Below are positions 17,311 through 26,415 of a stretch of 49,930 nt of DNA, piece by piece. The notes under the pieces were generated by a model that did not search any database, was not told the origin of the DNA, and saw only the letters and a program-made list of their open reading frames with translations. The stretch's first letter is position 1. Each line of letters opens with the position of its first letter. The translations under genes were made by a program, and so were the position numbers. The DNA comes from Paenibacillus barcinonensis (GTDB lineage: Bacteria; Bacillota; Bacilli; Paenibacillales; Paenibacillaceae), in NCBI RefSeq assembly GCF_003217495.1, contig NZ_QJSW01000033.1, positions 1 to 49,930 on the forward strand, read 5' to 3'.

Positions 17311-17359
17311 AGCCCAAAGACCCTGTTCTCCCAGCCGGGAGAACGAGGGCCTTTGGGCT
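17311..17359. terminator. Bidirectional hairpin between phhB and the cytochrome gene
   Basis: A strong two-part stem (AGCCCAAAG/CTTTGGGCT outside, CCCTGTTCTCCC/GGGAGAACGAGGG inside) lies between two convergent genes. Neither side has a long T run, so termination is inferred from position and stability. Confidence 0.65.
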
Positions 17360-17378
17360 ACCCGTATGTAGGACGGGC

Positions 17379-17735
17379 TTATTTCTTCTCTGCGAGCCAC
17401 ATTGCGATATGGGCAATTTCCTCATCCTGCAGTCGGCCTTTGAAGGAAGGCATACCGCCTTTCCCTTTGACAATAGTAGAATAGATTTTCTCTACATCAT
17501 CTTTACTGCCAATGTTTGCAAGAGCCGGGCCTACGCCGCCTTGAAGCTGGTCACCGTGACAGGAAATACAGTTGGCTTTCACCAGTGTCTCGGCCTGTCC
17601 AGCGTCCATAGCTACTTCAGGCATGGTCGGCTTAGCTTCTTGAGCTACTTCCTCTTTACCTGGAAGCGTAAACATTAAAACAATAGCTAAAGCACATGCT
17701 GCAAAAAATACCCCGCTCATGATCCATTTGTGCAT
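17379..17735 (-). CDS. Membrane-anchored c-type cytochrome
   Basis: A 118-residue small cytochrome c. An uncleaved N-terminal membrane helix (about 5-24) leads to an acidic linker and a single haem domain with Cys56-x-x-Cys59-His60 (CISCH) and a likely axial Met95 in GGMPSF. The layout is that of B. subtilis cytochrome c550 (CccA), which carries electrons between the bc complex and oxidases on the outer face of the membrane. The ATG at 17735 has GGAGGGG 9 nt upstream on the minus strand. A TATAAT-like element lies about 60 nt upstream. It is transcribed alone. Confidence 0.92.
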   Translation of the reverse strand: MHKWIMSGVFFAACALAIVLMFTLPGKEEVAQEAKPTMPEVAMDAGQAETLVKANCISCHGDQLQGGVGPALANIGSKDDVEKIYSTIVKGKGGMPSFKGRLQDEEIAHIAMWLAEKK

Positions 17736-17872
17736 CCCTTATGTCCCCTCCAGAATGTGAGATCATCTAACTCAAACTATCCCTATCATTATAACGGAAG
17801 CTGTCGATACATCATAGCATTTTGTGGTAATTTTTTGAACGAATCACAAAAGAGAGAGAAATTGAAACGTTT

Positions 17873-18379
17873 TTAGTTATTCATACACGTCCGCGGACCC
17901 TCATAAACCATGCAATGAAAGGGCTTTAGACCGGTTGGTGTTTGACGTTCATATGTATCATGGATGATAAATCCGCTTTTCTCGTATACCCGAATGGCGC
18001 GATGGTTCCAGGTTAGCACTTCAAGGTCAATCTCATTGGACGAATTGCGGCGTATAGCTTCCTGCACGATTGCAGCAACAAAAGCGGCTCCCTGACCTTG
18101 ACCGCACATCTCTGGATGCATGCCAAGACCGATCCGTGTTACGCCCTGAAGGGGGAAATATTGTGCGAACCCACAGATCTGCTCCTGTGGATCCAGAACG
18201 ATGGCATACTGCTCCTGACGCAGCTGTGCATCGCCAAATTCGACTTCCAATGCTTTCATCTGCTCCCAGGGAAGCCAGCTATAGATATTATAAGGCGGAT
18301 CATACTGCCATCCGCATATGAGTTCTGCGTGTGCTTCCTCCATAGGTACGACATGAAACGGCACAGGGGTACCCTTCAT
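17873..18379 (-). CDS. GNAT family N-acetyltransferase
   Basis: A 168-residue acetyltransferase. The acetyl-CoA binding motif A is recognisable as IGLGMHPEMCGQGQGAAFV, followed by motif B with LEVLTWNHRAIRVYEKSGF. The substrate is unknown. An in-frame GTG at 18391 lies only 1 nt from AAAGGAG, so ATG 18379, 13 nt from it, is preferred. No clear operon partner. Confidence 0.85.
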   Translation of the reverse strand: MKGTPVPFHVVPMEEAHAELICGWQYDPPYNIYSWLPWEQMKALEVEFGDAQLRQEQYAIVLDPQEQICGFAQYFPLQGVTRIGLGMHPEMCGQGQGAAFVAAIVQEAIRRNSSNEIDLEVLTWNHRAIRVYEKSGFIIHDTYERQTPTGLKPFHCMVYEGPRTCMNN

Positions 18380-18622
18380 ATAAAAATGCACACTCCTTTC
18401 ACTGTTACTTCTTCTCAGTTCACTCTACAAAAGAGCGGTTCATTTGACAAGACTTCCGTTAAGATCAAAAAAGTGAAACCAAAATCGGGCTCATTCCGTT
18501 TATATTATAACGGGATGGGTAAAAACATCATAAGGGCACGGACAGACGAAGGAAATGAAGCTGTTGGTTCAGGAGCGCATACAGCAACTGCTGCATCGGC
18601 AACCACGCAGGATGAAGAAGCA
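18380..18622. other. Gene-free stretch upstream of the GNAT gene
   Basis: The interval between the GNAT start and the NlpC/P60 terminator holds no supported gene. A TATAAT on the minus strand near 18507-18512 may belong to a GNAT promoter, but its -35 is weak. A plus-strand frame through here runs into the terminator and the hydrolase gene and is not coding. Confidence 0.45.
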
Positions 18623-18668
18623 CAAAAAACCGCAAGATACATTCCTGCGGAGAATGTGTCTTGCGGTT
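18623..18668 (-). terminator. Terminator of the NlpC/P60 gene
   Basis: On the minus strand AACCGCAAGACACATTCT pairs with GAATGTATCTTGCGGTT and is followed by TTTTTG. It lies 70 bp after the stop codon. Confidence 0.88.
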
Positions 18669-18738
18669 CAATCGTATGGTTCGTACTTCGTTCCAGTATA
18701 GTTCATGGTTCCAGCATCATGTTGCTTACAGCTTGTCC

Positions 18739-19209
18739 CTATTCGAGGGCCAGTGACTCATACGCGTCCGTGCTCATAATCCGTTTAGCGCCAATGTAGC
18801 GATTAGCCCAGTAGTTTTCACTTAACGAACTGATCGTTACACCCTTGGAAGAAGAAGAATGTGCGAACTTGCCACTTCCTACGAAAATACCTACGTGAGA
18901 TACGCCTTTACCTGTTGTGTTGAAGAATACCAAATCACCAGGTCTCATATCCATGCGGGATACGGAATCACCCATGTCATATTGGGAGCTGGATTGGCGA
19001 GCCAAATCAATACCTAGTTTGTCGAATACATACCGTGTAAATCCGGAGCAGTCAAAACCGTCAAGCGTAGTGCCTCCGCTTTTGTATGTAGTTCCCATTG
19101 CTGAATCAATGACTTTATCCATCTTAGAATCTGCAAATGCGCTGCCTGCACCAAGTGATAATGCAAATGTGAGGCTAAGTACTGCTGCGGTCAATTTCTT
19201 CTTAAACAA
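18739..19209 (-). CDS. Secreted NlpC/P60 peptidoglycan hydrolase
   Basis: A 156-residue exported endopeptidase of the NlpC/P60 family, which cuts peptide stems of peptidoglycan. A signal peptide ends near residue 26 (GSAFA). The catalytic residues are Cys54 in GFDCSGF, His105 in GVSHVGIFVG and His117 in KFAHSSS. There is no SH3 or LysM binding domain, so it is a minimal catalytic unit. The TTG at 19209 is preferred because GGAAGGGG lies 8-9 nt upstream; the upstream TTG at 19227 overlaps the SD region. Expression should be governed by the c-di-AMP riboswitch directly upstream. Confidence 0.92.
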   Translation of the reverse strand: MFKKKLTAAVLSLTFALSLGAGSAFADSKMDKVIDSAMGTTYKSGGTTLDGFDCSGFTRYVFDKLGIDLARQSSSQYDMGDSVSRMDMRPGDLVFFNTTGKGVSHVGIFVGSGKFAHSSSSKGVTISSLSENYWANRYIGAKRIMSTDAYESLALE

Positions 19210-19223
19210 GTGATATACCCCTT

Positions 19224-19370
19224 CCAACGCCTGCGAGGTTAGCTTAAGGATTCGGTTGAAGGTCCCCTATGATCCCTCTGTATCAAGATCAATTCACCCA
19301 TAACTGGTTCCCCCGCTTCCCAGGTGCCAGGAATTTGGCTATGCTAGTTGTGCACCTGATAAAACGAACG
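19224..19370 (-). ncRNA. ydaO/yuaA-type cyclic di-AMP riboswitch
   Basis: On the minus strand the conserved blocks of this class occur in order: a CAGGTGC/GCACCTG stem, AAGCGGGGGAACCA, GGGTGAATTG, then CCGAATCC, AGCTAACCTCG and AGGCG. This class binds c-di-AMP and usually turns off wall-hydrolase and potassium genes. It ends a few bases before the SD of the NlpC/P60 gene. No T-run terminator hairpin is evident between them, so control may be at SD access. The exact ends are approximate. Confidence 0.88.
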
Positions 19371-19457
19371 ATAATTTAAATTTAAGGATTTAATTTTAAG
19401 TTGTTACAAATAAGGATTTAAAGATTACAAAGTTGTTACTAAAAACTCACTGCGCTT

Positions 19458-19486
19458 ATTGTACCAGAGGCTTAGTGCTTTGGCAA
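19458..19486 (-). promoter_or_regulatory. Sigma-A promoter of the riboswitch-NlpC/P60 transcript
   Basis: On the minus strand TTGCCA (19481-19486), 17 nt, then TACAAT (19458-19463). The 5' UTR would be about 240 nt. Between promoter and riboswitch lie two direct repeats (AAGTTGTTAC and TAAGGATTTA on the plus strand, each twice). Confidence 0.8.
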
Positions 19487-19506
19487 CGTTTAGCAGCAAA
19501 ATTAGC

Positions 19507-19546
19507 AAAAAAAACCTCGACCTTTGACGGGGAAAGGTCGAGGTTT
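19507..19546 (-). terminator. Terminator downstream of the M1 peptidase-membrane protein pair
   Basis: On the minus strand AAACCTCGACCTTT pairs with AAAGGTCGAGGTTT and is followed by a run of Ts. Confidence 0.9.
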
Positions 19547-19618
19547 GCGTATTTATACGCAATAACGGATGAAATGTTTAACATGGGATGGTAACAATTT
19601 TTCAATTTTGTAAACGAT

Positions 19619-20464
19619 TTATCGTTCATCCTTGGAAAATGTGGATTGCCATACGCGGAAATGGGTGCACACTTTCCATAAACTGAGCAGACTTCGCGCA
19701 AGAGGATAGGATTGTTGCAGGATCAGCCCGGCCAGCCCAGTCAGGAACCATGAAGCGGATGTGAAGGCACCGAAGATTAGTAGATGAATCAATCCCAGCA
19801 TCAACGCAATACCGATGATCATGAAGATACGGCGAACAGCAATCCATAACCCTTTGAACGTTCCGTGAATGCCGCCCTCCCCTTCCGAAGCTGAAGCGCC
19901 AAACTGCATGTAGAGCATCGTATGATGTACAATCCAGCCATAAATGATCCACCCGGCTGCATAAGGAAGGGCTGGCAGAAGTAAATGAAGAGAATGAAAG
20001 CTATCCATTAGTATGGAATACAGCTTCGGTATGAGCCAGTAGCCTGGTAGGACCAGCAGCAACGTGCGTACGGTGTGGAGTAGCAGCATCGGTTTCCATA
20101 GCTGTTTGATACCGCGAACAAAAGGAATTCGTTCTTCCGATGCATTAAAATGCTGCAGGGAATAGAGCAGGCCAGCCTGGAATAGCGGGCTGATCAGCAT
20201 GCGAAGCAGCAGCATGCCGCCGAGAATCCACAGATAGCGCTGAACCTCGGGGCCGGATAGGCTCAGCTGACTTTCCATTTTGAACAAAAGTGTGCTCAGT
20301 TCCCCCGCATCCTCTGTAGGATAACGCAGCAGGAGAGGAACGACCGCTGATTGAATCAGCCGGTAAATAAAGTAACCCCATATGAGCTGATAGATAAATA
20401 GAAGTGCGGCAATGAACATATGCTGACGGACGAGAAACCAGCCTTCACGAATCTTACCTTTCAT
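19619..20464 (-). CDS. Multi-pass membrane protein of unknown function
   Basis: A 281-residue hydrophobic protein with about five to six predicted membrane helices (for example AALLFIYQLIWGYFIYRLI, LLHTVRTLLLVLPGYWLI, IIGIALMLGLIHLLIFGAF). No family-defining motif was recognised. ATG 20464 has GAGGTGGAG directly before it. It begins 9 nt after the stop of the upstream peptidase gene, so the two form an operon and may act together at the membrane. Confidence 0.82.
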   Translation of the reverse strand: MKGKIREGWFLVRQHMFIAALLFIYQLIWGYFIYRLIQSAVVPLLLRYPTEDAGELSTLLFKMESQLSLSGPEVQRYLWILGGMLLLRMLISPLFQAGLLYSLQHFNASEERIPFVRGIKQLWKPMLLLHTVRTLLLVLPGYWLIPKLYSILMDSFHSLHLLLPALPYAAGWIIYGWIVHHTMLYMQFGASASEGEGGIHGTFKGLWIAVRRIFMIIGIALMLGLIHLLIFGAFTSASWFLTGLAGLILQQSYPLARSLLSLWKVCTHFRVWQSTFSKDER

Positions 20465-20473
20465 GTCTCCACC

Positions 20474-22465
20474 TCACCATGACAGACCTCCGAATATAGC
20501 TTCAATGAATTTCGCAGCGCTCATGCTCCAGCGGGATTTGGTTTGCTCGTCCAGTCCGGCTCGCAAAAAATTGTTCATGTGTCGATTCTCCAGCACGATG
20601 TCGTACAAAGGGTCGGTCATCGCCCAGCTGACAGGAGAGGTATACGTAAGCTTAAACGTGATGCGGTCATCCTTGCCGTCCCATTGCTTGGTTAGGGTGT
20701 GACCGTCCTCAAAGGCAATACGAATCGGGATGTCCGGATAATCACTGCCTTTTTTGGCGATAGTGACTGCCGACTCATACAGCGTCTTGCCGTCTTTCTG
20801 AAGAGGGGCCACCTGAATTCTCTCCACGGCGAAGTCGGCCATGCCGTTGTTATAGATGTATTGGTCAAAGTAATCTGCCCAAGAGGTGGCAGTGACCTGC
20901 TCGACTACCTTTTGAAAATCAGCTGTTGAAGGATGTTTAAAGCGATATTTTTTGACATAGGTGGAGAGAATGCGTTCCATTTTTTTGGCTCCTACTTGCT
21001 GTTCGATGCCAAGAAGCACAAGCTTGCCCCGGGTATAGACGTTGGACGCATATTGGTTCTGAGAATCAAATTTCCAGGAAGGCTGGGTTAAGGGGGCGGG
21101 CGAGGTGATCAGCCCCGATTGTACAGGCAGGTTCGGAATCAGCCCGTATTCCTGCTCCATCAGCTTGTCTTCTGCGTACGAAGTGAACCCTTCGTCCAGC
21201 CAGGCCTCTTCAAATTCATTGCTCGCAACCATGCCGTAGAAGTATTGGTGCCCGATTTCATGTACAACCGTTCGTTCCAGATCATAACCTGGTGTTGAGT
21301 CATCTGCGCCAAAGGCGGTAATCAAGGTCGGATACTCCATACCCCCTGCGCCGTTTGCTGTTTTGGGCGGGACAACGATAGACAGGGTAGCATACGGATA
21401 GGGACCGAACCATTTGCTGTAATTGGACAATGCGGCTTTGGCGGCAAAGAGATAACGTTCCTTCAGGTCCTGATGTGCCGGGTCGAGATATAGCTTGATG
21501 CGTACGCCAGGAACGTTAGGGGCAGAGAAGGGCTCTTCCGCATAGACGAAGTCGGGTGAAGCTGCCCAAGCGAAGTCATGCACATCATCGGCATAGAATT
21601 GATAGATTTTCTCGCCGTTCTTCAATGCTGCCTGTTGGGTAGGGAATCCGGTTGCCGCTACCTTGTATGTTTCGGGTACCCGAATACGCACACTATAAAT
21701 GCCGAAGTCAGCATAAAACTCGGAATTGCCATGATACTGATGCAGGTTCCAGCCTTCGGTTGTGCGCCCCCGCCTGCCTGCCGGCTCATACGCACTGAGT
21801 TTGGGAAACCACTGTCCTGCCATCACAAAATCATCCGTTTTGCCCATGCGTGCAAAAATTTTCGGCAAAGTAACCTCGAACTTTGTGCGGATGGTGATGC
21901 TTTCCCCGCCTTTGACGGGTTTTGGCAGCCTGACTTTGATCAGTGTTTTGTCTTTGATGTTTCCGTCGTCAGGCTGTACATACTGCATCCGGTGCAGCAG
22001 GGAGAGCCCCTCCTCTGTTTGCATATCCATGATTTTCATGGAGCCATAACCGTTTGCTGGCATCACATCGCCGCGGAGCTTTCCGCCGGATTCCTTCATA
22101 AATGTAGAATCTGCTGAGGAGAATGCGTTAGGGTACATATGAAAATAAAGCTCGTTCACCGTTTTTTTGCCTGGATGGGTCCAGGTGATCGTCTGAGTGC
22201 CTTGAAGTAAGTTTCCATCGGTAAGCTTCACATCCATGTGGTATTCGACCACACGGTTGCTGTACACCTCAGCCGTAGGAGACTGCACGCTTTCTGGGGG
22301 AGCGGGCGCTGCGGCTTTGGCCTGGGGCTTGCCCGATTCTGGAGCGAGCACAGGCAATTCAGATGAAGTGGAGCGATCATAACCGAGCGTGATCCATAAT
22401 CCTCCGGCAAGCAAACACAAGGCCAGGGATGCGGTGAGCCAGCTCTTGGCGCGTCGTGGAATCAT
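20474..22465 (-). CDS. M1-family (aminopeptidase N-like) zinc metallopeptidase, membrane anchored
   Basis: A 663-residue extracytoplasmic metallopeptidase. An N-terminal hydrophobic segment (WLTASLALCLLAGGLWITL) acts as signal anchor, a proline/alanine-rich stretch follows, then the M1 beta domain with GGMEYPTLI (the GAMEN-like exopeptidase loop) and HEIGH at 402-406 with the third zinc ligand Glu425 in EAWLDEGF, an exact HEXXH-18-E spacing. The GGMEY form suggests aminopeptidase-like activity on peptides outside the cell. ATG 22465 is chosen because GGGAGG lies 9 nt upstream; the frame extends to 22492 without an SD. It heads an operon with the membrane protein. Confidence 0.88.
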   Translation of the reverse strand: MIPRRAKSWLTASLALCLLAGGLWITLGYDRSTSSELPVLAPESGKPQAKAAAPAPPESVQSPTAEVYSNRVVEYHMDVKLTDGNLLQGTQTITWTHPGKKTVNELYFHMYPNAFSSADSTFMKESGGKLRGDVMPANGYGSMKIMDMQTEEGLSLLHRMQYVQPDDGNIKDKTLIKVRLPKPVKGGESITIRTKFEVTLPKIFARMGKTDDFVMAGQWFPKLSAYEPAGRRGRTTEGWNLHQYHGNSEFYADFGIYSVRIRVPETYKVAATGFPTQQAALKNGEKIYQFYADDVHDFAWAASPDFVYAEEPFSAPNVPGVRIKLYLDPAHQDLKERYLFAAKAALSNYSKWFGPYPYATLSIVVPPKTANGAGGMEYPTLITAFGADDSTPGYDLERTVVHEIGHQYFYGMVASNEFEEAWLDEGFTSYAEDKLMEQEYGLIPNLPVQSGLITSPAPLTQPSWKFDSQNQYASNVYTRGKLVLLGIEQQVGAKKMERILSTYVKKYRFKHPSTADFQKVVEQVTATSWADYFDQYIYNNGMADFAVERIQVAPLQKDGKTLYESAVTIAKKGSDYPDIPIRIAFEDGHTLTKQWDGKDDRITFKLTYTSPVSWAMTDPLYDIVLENRHMNNFLRAGLDEQTKSRWSMSAAKFIEAIFGGLSW

Positions 22466-22566
22466 CGTTAAATACCTCCCGTTGACAAGCATCTACAGCA
22501 TGTATATGTTTGCAATGGGCCAATTATTAGTTAAAATATTTGTATCAACTCTTGGAGGCTGGAAAT

Positions 22567-23070
22567 ATGGACCAAAATGAGCAAAACGGCAAGAAACAGA
22601 TTGCCTTGAATATCGTTAGTGCAAAAAGCAAACATAAGGGCTTTGGTGCAGGCTCCATTGATCTGAACAATCTTTCCCCGGTCATCATTGATCAGGGCGA
22701 AGCAAAGATTGACATTGGTGCGATGCATGCGAAGAGTAAAGTGGAGCGTGGCATCAAATTTTCGACGAATCGTGAAGATGTTCCGAATGGACGTCAGGTG
22801 TGGCTGGTTTGGGTGGCGGTAGACCGTACCGAGCAAGGACAACTGTATGGCGGGGCAACGGCTTGTGAGATGTGGATTGATACAGAGGCGAAGCGGGGCT
22901 GGAAGCTGCTCGCAGATCACGTCAATCGGATGGATTATGCCATGAAACGCCGCTTTATGCTGGATGAGCTGGGCCCGGAAGAGAGAGCAGCGCTAAAGAC
23001 ACTCCTCATCTCTCATAATGAAGAATGGTGGAACGCATCCCCGGATGAGTTGAAAGAAGCACTGGCATAG
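22567..23070 (+). CDS. ywhD: YwhD family protein
   Basis: A 167-residue protein matching B. subtilis YwhD, seen in GFGAGSIDLNNLSPVIID and IDIGAMHAKSKVERGIKF. Its function is unknown. It is cytoplasmic by sequence. In B. subtilis ywhD is next to pbpG (ywhE) and near speE-speB; the same set is kept here, with ywhD converging on pbpG. ATG 22567 has GGAGG with 8 nt spacing; the in-frame extension to 22540 covers that SD. Confidence 0.9.
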   Translation: MDQNEQNGKKQIALNIVSAKSKHKGFGAGSIDLNNLSPVIIDQGEAKIDIGAMHAKSKVERGIKFSTNREDVPNGRQVWLVWVAVDRTEQGQLYGGATACEMWIDTEAKRGWKLLADHVNRMDYAMKRRFMLDELGPEERAALKTLLISHNEEWWNASPDELKEALA

Positions 23071-23094
23071 TCACCCTGGGAAAAAACAACGTAA

Positions 23095-23135
23095 GGAAGC
23101 CCCGAACCAGATAATCTGGCCTCGGGGCTTCTTTA
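23095..23135. terminator. Terminator between ywhD and pbpG
   Basis: GAAGCCCCGA...TCGGGGCTTC with an inner CCAGATAATCTGG hairpin is followed by TTTAT on the plus strand. It may serve both convergent genes. Confidence 0.8.
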
Positions 23136-23235
23136 TATACAACCATTCGTATATTTATAAATCTTCTCAAATGATAAATACAACTCTAAAGCCTGTGAGA
23201 ATCCCATGACGCAATCAAGTCATTACGCATTTGCG

Positions 23236-25314
23236 TCACTCTACCCACCAGCGTTTGAAATCACTCCACCAGGAATGTTTCTGCTCCTGTATTCCCTTTT
23301 GATTCTGTATCTCACGCGCCTTTTCATCCTGCGGAGAATCCGTTGGCTCCGTCTCGCCCCGGCAGACCTCTGTAGGCTCCGTGCCTTTAATAAACACCTC
23401 CAGCCGTTTCTCTTCACAGCCGTTGCCAGCCAGCTTGCCGGTCTCCGGGTTAATGTATACATTTACGACCTGATCCGGTACGGAGAAGATTTTCGGCGGC
23501 ACACTTGCAAGTGCTTGTTCGGTAAACTGGGCAAATATCGGGGCTGCGCGGCGACCATCTGATGTGGAAATGGACTTGCCCTGATCATATCCAACCCATA
23601 CGGCTGTAGATAGCTCAGGTGTGAAGCCGACCATCCAGGCATCGGTGTTCGTTGTCCCGGTCTTGCCTGCAACGGGACGTTTGATTGTGGCAGATACCCG
23701 ATTGCCAGTGCCTCCGTTTTCAAACACACTTTCCATTAAACGAGTTAGTACATAAGCTGCCGCCGGCTCCACGACTGCTTCTGCCTTGGTCTGAGGGGAC
23801 TCGTATATTACACGTCCTGCCGCATCGGTTACTTGCAATATGGCAATCGGCGGTGTCCGTTGTCCCCCGGCTGCAATGACCGAGAAGGCCGAAGCCATCT
23901 CCAGCGGACTTACAGGTGAAGTACCGAGTGCGAGAGAAGGCACCGGGCTCAGCTTGCTTGTGATGCCGAGATTCTGGGCCATGCTCACAACCTTCTCGGC
24001 GCCTACCTTCATAATGGTGTTTACTGCATAGATATTATCAGATGCTGCGATGGCTTGCCGTAAGTCGATCTCACCCAGATATTTATCCCCGAAATTTCCG
24101 GGTTTATAGGTTTTGCGGTCATTGTCATAATGAAACGAGGTAGGCTGGCTGTTAAAAATGGATGCACTGGTAAGCTGCTTCGATTCCAGCGCAGCCAGAT
24201 ACATAATCGGTTTAAAGGCAGATCCCGGCTGGCGTGTTGTAGCCAGCACATGATTAATCTGATTGGTGCGATAATTTTTGCCGCCAACCATCGCTTTAAT
24301 GTAGCCTGTGCGGGGGTCGATGGACACAAGGGCTGTTTCCAGCTCGCTTTTTGCGTCCAAACCTTTGGCAACAGCCTCTTCCGCCGCCTTTTGTACACGA
24401 AGATCCAGTGTGGTATAGATGTTCAGCCCGCCGTGATCGAGCATTGCCTCACTGATGCCCAGCTCTTTCACTGCGAGGTTTCGAATATAGTCACGAAAAT
24501 AAGGGGCACTTTCCACTGTATTGCGTTCGCTCTCCGGTTTGAAATAAAGCATTTCCTCATAGGCGGAATCTGCCTGCTGTTCTGTAATATTTCCAGTCTC
24601 CATCATGGACTTCAATACAATTCGCTGCCGATCCTTGGCATTTTTCATGTGATTATATGGCGAATAGTAGGTTGGCCCCTTCGGGATGCCTGCCAGCATG
24701 GCGCTTTCAGCCAGATCGAGCTGTTTGGCTGATTTGCCAAAATACATCTGAGCCGCGGCTTCAATGCCATAAGCACCATGTCCATAGTAAATTTCGTTCA
24801 GGTACATCTGTAAAATCTCGTCCTTGCTGTACTTCATCTCCAGTTGTGCGGTGTACATGGCTTCTTTTGCTTTTCGCGTCCATGTTTTTTCGTGAGATAA
24901 ATAGAGATTTCGCGCGAGCTGCTGTGTTAACGTGCTTGCTCCTTGAGACATGCGCATATGCTGTATATTTACAAGGATTGCTCTGCCCATGCCCTGAATG
25001 TCGAAGCCGAGATGATCCCGGAATTTGCGATCCTCTACAGCGAGCGTGGCGTTCACCAGATCAGGCGAGATATCCTGAAGCTGTACCGGGATGGAATCCT
25101 TGCCGCCAGCGGAGAAGGTCGCAATCACTTCACCCTTGCTGTCCAGCAATCTGGAGTTGCGATCCGATTCGGCCAGAGGCAGACTGGTTGCGTATAGATA
25201 TACCAATATTGCAACGCCGGCAATCAGGCCGAGTGCTGTAAGAATGGATATATTTTTAATGAATGAGCGTACACGGAACCCGCGTTTGCGGGTCTTGGCA
25301 CTAGGCTTGTTCAT
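23236..25314 (-). CDS. pbpG: Class A penicillin-binding protein (PBP1A family, PbpG-like)
   Basis: A 692-residue bifunctional enzyme that polymerises glycan strands and cross-links peptides. A basic cytoplasmic start and one membrane helix (ILTALGLIAGVAILVYLYA) precede the GT51 transglycosylase domain with the catalytic glutamate in VEDRKFRDH and the QGASTLTQQLARN motif. The transpeptidase domain has SAFK with Ser365, SDN and KTGTT. Context (ywhD, speE, speB) matches B. subtilis pbpG (ywhE), which works in spore peptidoglycan synthesis; naming rests on synteny. ATG 25314 has GAGAGGAG 8 nt upstream. It is divergent from speE. Confidence 0.9.
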   Translation of the reverse strand: MNKPSAKTRKRGFRVRSFIKNISILTALGLIAGVAILVYLYATSLPLAESDRNSRLLDSKGEVIATFSAGGKDSIPVQLQDISPDLVNATLAVEDRKFRDHLGFDIQGMGRAILVNIQHMRMSQGASTLTQQLARNLYLSHEKTWTRKAKEAMYTAQLEMKYSKDEILQMYLNEIYYGHGAYGIEAAAQMYFGKSAKQLDLAESAMLAGIPKGPTYYSPYNHMKNAKDRQRIVLKSMMETGNITEQQADSAYEEMLYFKPESERNTVESAPYFRDYIRNLAVKELGISEAMLDHGGLNIYTTLDLRVQKAAEEAVAKGLDAKSELETALVSIDPRTGYIKAMVGGKNYRTNQINHVLATTRQPGSAFKPIMYLAALESKQLTSASIFNSQPTSFHYDNDRKTYKPGNFGDKYLGEIDLRQAIAASDNIYAVNTIMKVGAEKVVSMAQNLGITSKLSPVPSLALGTSPVSPLEMASAFSVIAAGGQRTPPIAILQVTDAAGRVIYESPQTKAEAVVEPAAAYVLTRLMESVFENGGTGNRVSATIKRPVAGKTGTTNTDAWMVGFTPELSTAVWVGYDQGKSISTSDGRRAAPIFAQFTEQALASVPPKIFSVPDQVVNVYINPETGKLAGNGCEEKRLEVFIKGTEPTEVCRGETEPTDSPQDEKAREIQNQKGIQEQKHSWWSDFKRWWVE

Positions 25315-25421
25315 GGAACGGGCTCCTCTCTTTTCTTTCCAGTATGGGACGTGAACAACAGGGATATTCAATCTGGCTGCGAAGTAAACAAATTGTAGCC
25401 CGTTTCAGCGTGAAAACCGTT

Positions 25422-25450
25422 TTGCAGTTGATTCATCTATCGCGTATAAT
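25422..25450 (+). promoter_or_regulatory. Sigma-A promoter of speE-speB
   Basis: TTGCAG (25422-25427), exactly 17 nt, then a perfect TATAAT (25445-25450). It gives a leader of about 115 nt. Confidence 0.8.
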
Positions 25451-25573
25451 GCAAAAGGGTAATGAAACGGTAGGGTTCGGCACATCATACTAAAGCGTAT
25501 ATGGACGAACATACCGGTGATTATGCATTGTCATGTGATCACTAATTACTTTTACGGAGAGAAGGTAGCGATC

Positions 25574-26401
25574 ATGGAATTGTGGTTTACGGAGAAACAG
25601 ACCCCTGTATTCGGCATTACCGCAAAGATCAAGCAGACTTACGTCACAGAGCAAACGGATTTTCAAGACCTTGCAATGATTGAAACCGAGGAGTTTGGCA
25701 ACATGCTGGTATTGGACGGCATGGTGATGACAACAGTGAAGGACGAGTTTGTATATCATGAAATGGCGGCTCATCCTGCCTTGAATACGCACCCCAATCC
25801 GAAAAAAGTGCTGGTGGTTGGCGGCGGAGACGGTGGTGTCATCCGTGAAGTCATCAAACATGATGCCGTGGAAAAAGCAGTTCTCGTCGAAATCGACGGT
25901 AAAGTAATTGAATACTCCAAACAGTATTTGCCTGAAATTGCAGGCAAGCTGGACGAGCCTAACGTTGAGGTGCTCGTTAACGATGGCTATATGCATATTA
26001 TTGAACATAAAGATGAATACGACGTCATTATCGTAGACTCTACAGAGCCTGTAGGCCCGGCTGCACCACTCTTCGAGCGCGGGTTCTATCAGGGCATCTA
26101 TGAAGCGCTAAAATCAGACGGAATCTTCGTTGCCCAGACGGATAACCCTTGGTTCAAGGCGGATCTGATCCAGAAGGTCAATAAAGACGTCAAGGAAATC
26201 TTCCCGATCGTACATGTTTACGGCTGTAATATTCCAACCTACCCGAGTGGCCTGTGGACATTCACCATGGGAAGCAAAACGTATGACCCACTTGCGGTGG
26301 ACGAGACTCAAATTCCGGAGATGGATACCAAGTATTATTCTCCGCGTCTGCACAAAGCGGCATTTGTACTTCCAAAATTCGTGGAAGATTTAACGAAATA
26401 A
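25574..26401 (+). CDS. speE: Spermidine synthase
   Basis: A 275-residue aminopropyltransferase making spermidine from putrescine and decarboxylated S-adenosylmethionine. The nucleotide-binding VLVVGGGDGGVIRE motif, the acidic VDSTEPVGPA segment and QTDNPWF are intact and nearly identical to B. subtilis SpeE. The start MELWFTEKQTP at 25574 is chosen by homology and by AAGG 8 nt upstream; the frame to 25517 is an extension into the leader. It heads the speE-speB operon. Confidence 0.96.
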   Translation: MELWFTEKQTPVFGITAKIKQTYVTEQTDFQDLAMIETEEFGNMLVLDGMVMTTVKDEFVYHEMAAHPALNTHPNPKKVLVVGGGDGGVIREVIKHDAVEKAVLVEIDGKVIEYSKQYLPEIAGKLDEPNVEVLVNDGYMHIIEHKDEYDVIIVDSTEPVGPAAPLFERGFYQGIYEALKSDGIFVAQTDNPWFKADLIQKVNKDVKEIFPIVHVYGCNIPTYPSGLWTFTMGSKTYDPLAVDETQIPEMDTKYYSPRLHKAAFVLPKFVEDLTK

Positions 26402-26415
26402 AAGGGGATATCATG

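Noticed and set aside
18098..18799. A 233-aa plus-strand ORF opposite the GNAT gene and into the NlpC/P60 end
   Set aside because: It overlaps the GNAT gene, the terminator and the hydrolase, has no SD, and its sequence is not protein-like.
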